Assembly (NCBI GenBank): GCA_905233685.1 | Contig: CAJOEZ010000020.1 | Coordinates: forward strand, 1 to 38,149 | DNA: 38,149 nt | Direction of reading: 5' to 3' | Origin: an uncultured Bacteroidales bacterium | Lineage (GTDB): Bacteria; Bacteroidota; Bacteroidia; Bacteroidales; F082 | Part shown: piece after piece, positions 32,761-38,149 of the stretch | Layout of the letters: each line of letters opens with the position of its first letter | How positions within the stretch are numbered: the stretch's first letter is position 1 | Notes under the pieces: model-generated | The model's database searches: none | What the model was told of the DNA's origin: nothing | The model's input: the letters and a program-made list of their open reading frames with translations, nothing else | Program-made: the position numbers and the translations under genes

Positions 32761-34506
32761 ATGGAGAATTTCGTCGTATCCGCAAGAAAATACAGGCCGA
32801 TGACCTTCGACACCGTTGTAGGTCAAAGTTCCATCACCAATACATTGAAAAACGCCATCCGCAACAACACTTTGGCGCAGGCCTTCCTGTTTTGCGGGCC
32901 GCGTGGCGTGGGCAAGACTACCTGCGCCCGCATCATGGCCAAGACCATCAACTGCCTGAATCCCACCGAGAACATGGAGGCCTGCAACGAGTGCGAATCG
33001 TGCCGCGCTTTTAACAACAACGCCTCATTCAACATATACGAGCTTGACGCTGCGTCAAATAACTCCGTTGAGGACATCCGCAGTTTGGTCGACCAAGTGA
33101 GGATTCCACCACAAATCGGGCAATATAAGGTCTATATCATCGACGAGGTTCACATGCTCTCAGCGGCGGCTTTCAACGCTTTTCTGAAGACTTTGGAAGA
33201 ACCGCCCGCGTATGCCAAGTTCATCCTTGCCACGACAGAGAAGCACAAAATCATCCCGACCATTCTCTCTCGCTGCCAAATTTTTGATTTCAAGCGAATT
33301 ACGGTGGATGATATTGCAAAGCATTTAGCTTTTGTCGCCCAAAGCGAAGGCGTTACAGCCGAACCCGAAGCCTTGAACATCATCGCGCAGAAGGCCGACG
33401 GCGCCCTCCGCGACGCGCTCTCCATCTTCGACCAGATGGTGAGTTTCAGTGGTAAGAACATCACTTACAAGGACGTCATCGACAACTTGAATGTTCTTGA
33501 CTATGACTATTATTTCCAAATCGTCGATCATATTTTGCGCGGCGAGACGAGCGACATCCTCCTGATTTTGAACGACATCATCAGCAAAGGCTTTGAGCCA
33601 CAGCATTTTGTCAGTGGTATGGGCAACCATTTGAGAAGCCTGATGGTATGCAAAGACCCGATTACGGTGCAACTTTTGGAGGTCAGCGAACAGTTGAGGC
33701 AAAGATACCTGACCCAAGCACAAGCCTGTCCCCTGCCCTTCCTGATTAAAGCCTTGGAAATCAACAACCAATGCGACATCGACTACCGCGCCGCCAATAA
33801 CAAGCGCCTGCATTTGGAGATTGCATTATTAAAAATGTGTGCGCTGTGCAGTCAAGCCTTGAATATCCCGACGGCGCAGGCGCAACCCGTGCAGGTGGCA
33901 CAGAACAAGCCTGCGCAACAACCTGTTTCACAACAACCCACGCCTCAACCCACCAACAATCCAACAATTCAACAATCAACCGCTCCCGTTTCGACCCTTC
34001 GACAAGCTCAGGGTCCAACGGCCGCGACATCCGCGCAACCTACACCCGTCGTAAGGCCACGCGGCACCTCAAGCGGCATCAGCATCAATAAGGCCATGCA
34101 GCAAGCCGAGCAAAAGTCCGAGGAAAAAGAGGAAACTTGGGACAACGCCTTCACACAGGAACAACTGACAGCTTCTTGGGGCGATTTTGTGAACCGTTAC
34201 AAAAACATTTCGCAGAGTTTTGCCGCTGCTATCGGAAAATACACACCTAAATTAATAGGCGGCTCGGAAATCCACATCAGCGTGGATAACATGCTCTTCG
34301 AGCGCAACGCCGACGGCATGAGCGCACTGAAAAACCACCTGAAAAACACCCTGCACAACAATCAGTTCAAGCTCGTCCCTGAAGTGATGGAACGCCCCGC
34401 CGAAATCGAGGCTTACACCGACAAGGACAAGTTTGAAAAAATGGTCGAAGAACGGCCTTATTTGCGGACTTTGCAGACGGAGCTGAAATTGGAGGGAGAC
34501 CTTTAA
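32761..34506 (+). CDS. dnaX: DNA polymerase III subunit gamma/tau
   Basis: 581 aa from ATG 32761. An in-frame ATG 19 codons upstream would add a non-conserved stretch and precede the promoter box. The AAA+ clamp-loader core has Walker A GPRGVGKT (46-53), a zinc module with Cys65, Cys75, Cys78 and Cys81, Walker B YIIDEVHML (125-133), and sensor 1 FILATTEKHK. Residues about 380-450 are a Gln/Pro/Thr-rich linker. Residues 410-419 (VSTLRQAQGP) of the linker come from an interspersed palindromic repeat. The C-terminal ~110 residues (WGDFVNRYKNISQSFAAAIG ...) are the tau-type tail. It loads the beta clamp and organises the replisome. Confidence 0.96.
   Translation: MENFVVSARKYRPMTFDTVVGQSSITNTLKNAIRNNTLAQAFLFCGPRGVGKTTCARIMAKTINCLNPTENMEACNECESCRAFNNNASFNIYELDAASNNSVEDIRSLVDQVRIPPQIGQYKVYIIDEVHMLSAAAFNAFLKTLEEPPAYAKFILATTEKHKIIPTILSRCQIFDFKRITVDDIAKHLAFVAQSEGVTAEPEALNIIAQKADGALRDALSIFDQMVSFSGKNITYKDVIDNLNVLDYDYYFQIVDHILRGETSDILLILNDIISKGFEPQHFVSGMGNHLRSLMVCKDPITVQLLEVSEQLRQRYLTQAQACPLPFLIKALEINNQCDIDYRAANNKRLHLEIALLKMCALCSQALNIPTAQAQPVQVAQNKPAQQPVSQQPTPQPTNNPTIQQSTAPVSTLRQAQGPTAATSAQPTPVVRPRGTSSGISINKAMQQAEQKSEEKEETWDNAFTQEQLTASWGDFVNRYKNISQSFAAAIGKYTPKLIGGSEIHISVDNMLFERNADGMSALKNHLKNTLHNNQFKLVPEVMERPAEIEAYTDKDKFEKMVEERPYLRTLQTELKLEGDL
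33988..34016. repeat. Interspersed palindromic repeat, single-arm copy inside dnaX
   Basis: GTTTCGACCCTTCGACAAGC then TCAGGGTCC. It shares CCCTTCGACAAGCTCAGG with the intergenic copy at 10811-10861 and GTTTCGACCCTTCGA with the copy at 1516-1563. It is read in frame as VSTLRQAQGP. Confidence 0.85.
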
Positions 34507-34563
34507 AATTACAACACAATAATAAGATAAGTTGTTCGTTAGAATGAGATAAATTCGATATTT

Positions 34564-36678
34564 ATGCACAAAAAACTCATATTCACGGTATTGTTTGGCG
34601 CATCATTGGTTTTGAGCGCAAACATCGCAACAGCCCAAGAAACAGAGACTTACGAATCGTTGATGAAGAAAGGCAACGACAAATACGGAGCCAAGGACTA
34701 CATCAGCGCGAAGACCTATTACGAGATGGCCCTCAAGCAGAAGGCCAACGACCCGACCGCCAAACAGAAACTGAGTGAGACAGTGAAGAAAATCCAAGAG
34801 GACGGTGCGCGCCAGGAGGTGTTTTACGCCCACCTGGACGAAGGCGACCGCCTCAATGGGCAAGAGAGATACGAAGAGGCCTTGGCGGAATATGAGGCTG
34901 CCTTGGCCGTGTTCCCCAACGACAAATATGTCACCGCGCAAGCCGAGTCCATCCGCGCCATCCTGAAAGAACGTAAAGACAAACAGGATGCCTTCGATTT
35001 GGCGATGAGTCAGGGAGAAGTGCTGTTGGAAGAGGAGAATTTCGACGCGGCCATCATGCAGTTTGAAGCAGCCATCGCCATCTTCCCCACCGACAAGCTG
35101 CCCAAGGAAAAATTGGCCGATGCCAAGCAGAAAAAACAGCTCTACGCCGAAAAGGTCGCCCGCTTCGACAAACTCATGGAAGAAGCCAACCAGCAAGGCC
35201 TGCGCAAGAACTACGACGCTGCCATCGCGAAAATCGACGAGGCTTTGACCCTTTTTCCCAACGACCTGACCGCCAGCGCGAAACGCACCGAATTCCAAGC
35301 CGCCAAAGGCACTGCTGACCGCTACAACAGCATCATCGCCGAGGCCGACCGGCTTTATGAAGCCAAGGCCTATCGCGAGGCTAAAGCGCAGTACCAGAAC
35401 GCGTTGGCCGTCGTTTCCGGCGATGCATATGCCACCGACATGATTGCCCGCTTAGACCCGCTCATCGCCCAACAGGACGCCGAAGAAGCCGCGAGATTGG
35501 CTGCCGAAGCCGAAGCTGCGCGTTTGGCCGCCGAAGCGGAAGCCGCACGTATCGCTGCCGAGGAAGAAGCCGCGAGATTGGCTGCCGAAGCTGAGGCTGC
35601 ACGTTTGGCCGCCGAGGCCGAAGCCGCGCGTATCGCTGCCGAAGAAGAGGCCGCCCGCATTGCCGCCGAACAGGAAGCCGCCAGATTGGCCGCTGAAGAA
35701 GCCGCGCGTATCGCTGCTGAAGAAGAGGCTGCACGTTTGGCTGCCGAAGCCGAAGCTGCACGCATCGCCGCTGAGGAAGAGGCCGCGCGTCAGGCCGCGA
35801 TTGCTGCTGCCGAAGCGGAACGCCAGGCCACCATCAAGGCCATGTTGGACGAGGCCGATGGCTTGTTCAACCAAAAGGAATACGCCCAAGCCAAGACCAA
35901 ATACCAAGAAGTCGTTGCTTTCGATGAGGGCAATGCCACCGCCACGGCAAAAATCAAGGAGATTGACGGCATCTTTGCCCAAATGGCCGCCGAACTGCAA
36001 CAGCATTTCGACAACGCTATGAGCGCCGGCAACCAAGCCATGAGCGCGGAGAAGTTCGCCGAGGCCATCACGCACTACCAGTCCGCGTTGGCCTACAAGC
36101 CCGAAGACCCGACGGCCATAGCCCAACTCGCGGCTGCTGAAAAGGCTGAAAGCGACCGCATTGCGGCCCTGCGTGTGCAATACAATGCCTTCATCAAGGA
36201 GGGTGACGCCAACTTCAAGAGCAACACTTTCGACAAAGCCATCGAAGCCTACACCAAGGCTGAGGAATTAGGCTTGGAGTCCTACCCCACCGAAATGATT
36301 GCACGAATCAGCGAAATCATCGAGCAGAACAAGTTGTATGAACTGAACAGCGAACCGACAATGCTCGCCGCCGGAGAAGCCAAACGCTTCGATTTCAACA
36401 AAATCGACATCGCCGTGCGCCGTTCCAACTATGTCATTATCAAGGTGCGCAACCCGCATCCCGACAAGACCTTCCCGATGATTGTCTCCTTCGGCGGTGC
36501 CGGCGGAAAAAACGGCGGTTTCGTGCTGCCCATCGCCGCCACCGAAGAGGAAAAGACCTTTATCTTCCGCATTGGCTCGCTCTACAAATGGTTCAGCGAG
36601 GACAACACCTGGATTGAGCTTGTGTCGGAAAACAACGAAGTGGAAATCAGCAAGGTGGAGGTTTCGCGGAGTAATTGA
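34564..36678 (+). CDS. TPR protein with long Ala/Glu/Arg 9-residue repeat tract
   Basis: 704 aa with signal peptide MHKKLIFTVLFGASLVLSAN. TPR-like repeats cover about 28-300 (e.g. GNDKYGAKDYISAKTYYEMA, GQERYEEALAEYEAALAVFP). A TolA-like charged helix of AARLAAEAE / AARIAAEEE units spans about 306-420. Further TPRs cover about 425-590, and a C-terminal beta domain (about 605-704) contains RRSNYVIIKVRNPHPDKTFP and KTFIFRIGSLYKWFSEDNTW. The helix may be long enough to span part of the periplasm, linking sensor-like TPR parts to an envelope partner. No family-level function is known to me. It follows dnaX by 57 bp, and ends 2 bp from the convergent hsdR stop. Confidence 0.82.
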   Translation: MHKKLIFTVLFGASLVLSANIATAQETETYESLMKKGNDKYGAKDYISAKTYYEMALKQKANDPTAKQKLSETVKKIQEDGARQEVFYAHLDEGDRLNGQERYEEALAEYEAALAVFPNDKYVTAQAESIRAILKERKDKQDAFDLAMSQGEVLLEEENFDAAIMQFEAAIAIFPTDKLPKEKLADAKQKKQLYAEKVARFDKLMEEANQQGLRKNYDAAIAKIDEALTLFPNDLTASAKRTEFQAAKGTADRYNSIIAEADRLYEAKAYREAKAQYQNALAVVSGDAYATDMIARLDPLIAQQDAEEAARLAAEAEAARLAAEAEAARIAAEEEAARLAAEAEAARLAAEAEAARIAAEEEAARIAAEQEAARLAAEEAARIAAEEEAARLAAEAEAARIAAEEEAARQAAIAAAEAERQATIKAMLDEADGLFNQKEYAQAKTKYQEVVAFDEGNATATAKIKEIDGIFAQMAAELQQHFDNAMSAGNQAMSAEKFAEAITHYQSALAYKPEDPTAIAQLAAAEKAESDRIAALRVQYNAFIKEGDANFKSNTFDKAIEAYTKAEELGLESYPTEMIARISEIIEQNKLYELNSEPTMLAAGEAKRFDFNKIDIAVRRSNYVIIKVRNPHPDKTFPMIVSFGGAGGKNGGFVLPIAATEEEKTFIFRIGSLYKWFSEDNTWIELVSENNEVEISKVEVSRSN
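35485..35823. repeat. 27-bp-period coding tandem repeat (AARLAAEAE units)
   Basis: Eleven to twelve degenerate units of 27 bases encode AAR(L/I)AAE(A/E)E. Synonymous variation between units indicates that the repeat is old or maintained at the protein level. Confidence 0.85.
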
Positions 36679-36680
36679 CA

Positions 36681-38149
36681 TTATTGTTTGGCCATCTCTT
36701 CAGCAAGCAATTCCGCTTGCTTCAAGACCGTTTCCGTGGCCAATTGCTGCATATCGGGCGGATAACCGTATTTGCGCAACAGCCGCTTTACTGCCACTTT
36801 CATCTTCGCCCTTACGTTTTCCTTGATAGTCCAGTCGATGGATGAGTTTTTACGGATGGTCTCGAACAAAATCACCGCCAACTCGCGGAGTTTGTCCTTC
36901 CCCATCAGTTCCTTGGCACTTTCGTTGTCGGCAACGGCGGAATAAAAAGCGTATTCGTAAGTGGTCAAGCCCATGCCTTCGGCCTCTTGGTCTTTTTCCA
37001 CGATGGTTTTGCTGAGTTTTATCAACTCATCGATGACCTCGGCGGCGGTGATGATTTTGTTGTGATAACGTGTGATGGAACCGTCAAGCATCTCCATCAG
37101 CGTGCGACCTTCCACCACATTGAACTTGGAACGCGCCTTGATTTCGCCTTCCAACAGCTTTCGTAACACTTCCAAGGCGATATTTTTGTGCTCCATGCCT
37201 TTCAATTCCATCAGGAACTCTTCTGAAAGAATGGAAATATCGGGCTTCTTGATACCAGCCGCATCAAACAAGTCAATGACTTTTTCTGAAATCAATGCCT
37301 TGTCAATGACTTGGCGGATAGTGGTTTCTATCTCCTCGTCTGTTTTACCAGAGTTAGTCTGGTCAAACTTGCAGAGACGGGCTTTCACAGCTTGGAAGAA
37401 TGCCACCTCGTCTTTAACATCCATGGCAGCATCTTGAGGGATGGCCAAGGCGAAGGCTTTACCCAAAGCGGTCACCTCGTTGACAAAACGCTTCTTTCCG
37501 TCATCCAAGCCTAAAATGAAATCTTCAGCTTTCAGAATCCATGAGAGCTTCCCAGCGGTGTCAGCGGTGAAGTATTGCTTGTAGTCGAAGCCGTAGAACA
37601 TTTGCTCCACCACTTCCAACTTCTCTCGCCCGAGTCGGAATAGAACGACAAGGCCTTTTTCAAGTCCGCAGCGATGCCCAAATAATCGACCACCAGACCG
37701 CCTGGCTTGTCTTTATAGACACGATTCACGCGAGCGATGGCCTGCATCAGGTTGTGGCCCTGCATCGGTTTGTCGATATAAAGCGTGTGCAGACAAGGCA
37801 CATCGAAACCCGTGAGCCACATGTCGCGCACGATGACGAGTTTCAGCTCATCGTCAGGGTCTTTCATACGTTCAGCCAAAGCACGGCGCTGCTCCTTGGT
37901 GGTATGGTGCTTGGCTATCTTTGCGCCATCAGATGCAGAAGAGGTCATCACCACCTTGACAGCACCTTTTGCCAAATCATCGGAATGCCACTCGGGACGC
38001 AACTTGATGATTTCATCGTACAACTCGGCGGCGATACGGCGGCTCATTGCCACTACCATCGCTTTGCCTTCAAACACCTTCTGTCGCTCCTCGAAATGCG
38101 TGACAATATCCTTGGCAATGTTTTTCATACGGTTGGGACTGCCAATCAG
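36681..38149 (-). pseudogene. hsdR: Type I restriction enzyme subunit R, 3' part, with frameshift
   Basis: The reading frame enters from the right edge ([20 protein letters not shown]). It covers the second helicase lobe: [40 protein letters not shown] (motif V region) and [20 protein letters not shown] (motif VI with the RVNR arginine finger). At about 37640 the frame breaks after [11 protein letters not shown] and resumes as [20 protein letters not shown] down to 36681. Adding one base at GGC-GAG (giving GGCCGAG) restores [11 protein letters not shown]. The downstream part is the C-terminal HsdR domain, ending EEMAKQ. The 312-residue piece would otherwise have to start at a TTG. The protein is the motor and nuclease of a type I restriction system; the rest of the locus lies outside the window. 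It may be a real inactivation or an assembly indel. Confidence 0.88.

Noticed and set aside
35452..36180. Long Gly/Phe-rich minus-strand frames opposite the TPR protein
   Set aside because: They are the antisense image of the Ala/Glu repeat tract; the plus strand has the signal peptide and TPR motifs.

Overview
The window looks like a chromosomal segment of a Bacteroidales-type bacterium (phylum Bacteroidota), probably gut-associated or host-associated. The evidence is a tandem set of secreted proteins with C-terminal type IX secretion (T9SS) sorting domains of the form YPNP...GxYxxK, many TAnnTTTG (Bacteroidota -7 type) promoter boxes, an Oar-like TonB-dependent receptor, a PNGase F-like deglycosylase, and housekeeping proteins (MutL, DnaX, Upp, GlmM, rhomboid) that read as typical Bacteroidota versions. 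No rRNA, tRNA, CRISPR array, transposase or phage gene was seen.

Layout. (a) 1-6627, minus strand: an operon of four T9SS cargo proteins with near-identical signal peptides: a GLUG-motif protein, a 505-aa protein, an IgGFc-binding-domain protein, and a frameshifted delta-60-like repeat protein running off the left edge. (b) 6863-10791, minus: a neurotransmitter:sodium symporter, a membrane-anchored helix-hairpin-helix protein and a TPR/transmembrane/LuxR-HTH regulator, tightly packed. (c) 10870-17851, minus: upp, glmM, an EEP-family hydrolase, a rhomboid protease, mutL, a small membrane protein and a lipoprotein. (d) 18158-21487, plus: an orphan TonB-dependent receptor with a strong terminator. 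(e) 21623-24667: a cupin (DUF985) gene and an ESS-type glutamate:sodium symporter gene facing a two-gene, split-ChrA chromate transporter. (f) 24742-26454: a PNGase F-like enzyme with an extra N-terminal domain, followed by 640 bp of debris that includes an in-frame remnant of a second PNGase. (g) 27093-32654, minus: a twin-domain surface protein, a lipoprotein, and a GNAT/polysaccharide-deacetylase pair, with a duplicated ~150-bp gene-tail-plus-promoter module. (h) 32761-36678, plus: dnaX and a TPR protein with an Ala/Glu 9-residue repeat tract. (i) 36681-38149, minus: the 3' end of a type I restriction hsdR gene with a frameshift.

The most unusual layer is non-genic. Several short interspersed palindromic repeat families are scattered through the window. 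Copies of one family lie in frame inside two protein genes: the C-terminal sorting domain of the IgGFc-like T9SS cargo and the linker of DnaX. A second family lies in the apparent 5' UTR of the T9SS-cargo operon. The duplicated promoter module upstream of two unrelated surface-protein genes and the PNGase remnant point to a history of local duplication in the surface-protein regions. I do not see a complete new defence or mobile system. The candidates for something undescribed are the repeat-domestication events, the promoter cassette and the PNGase architecture.
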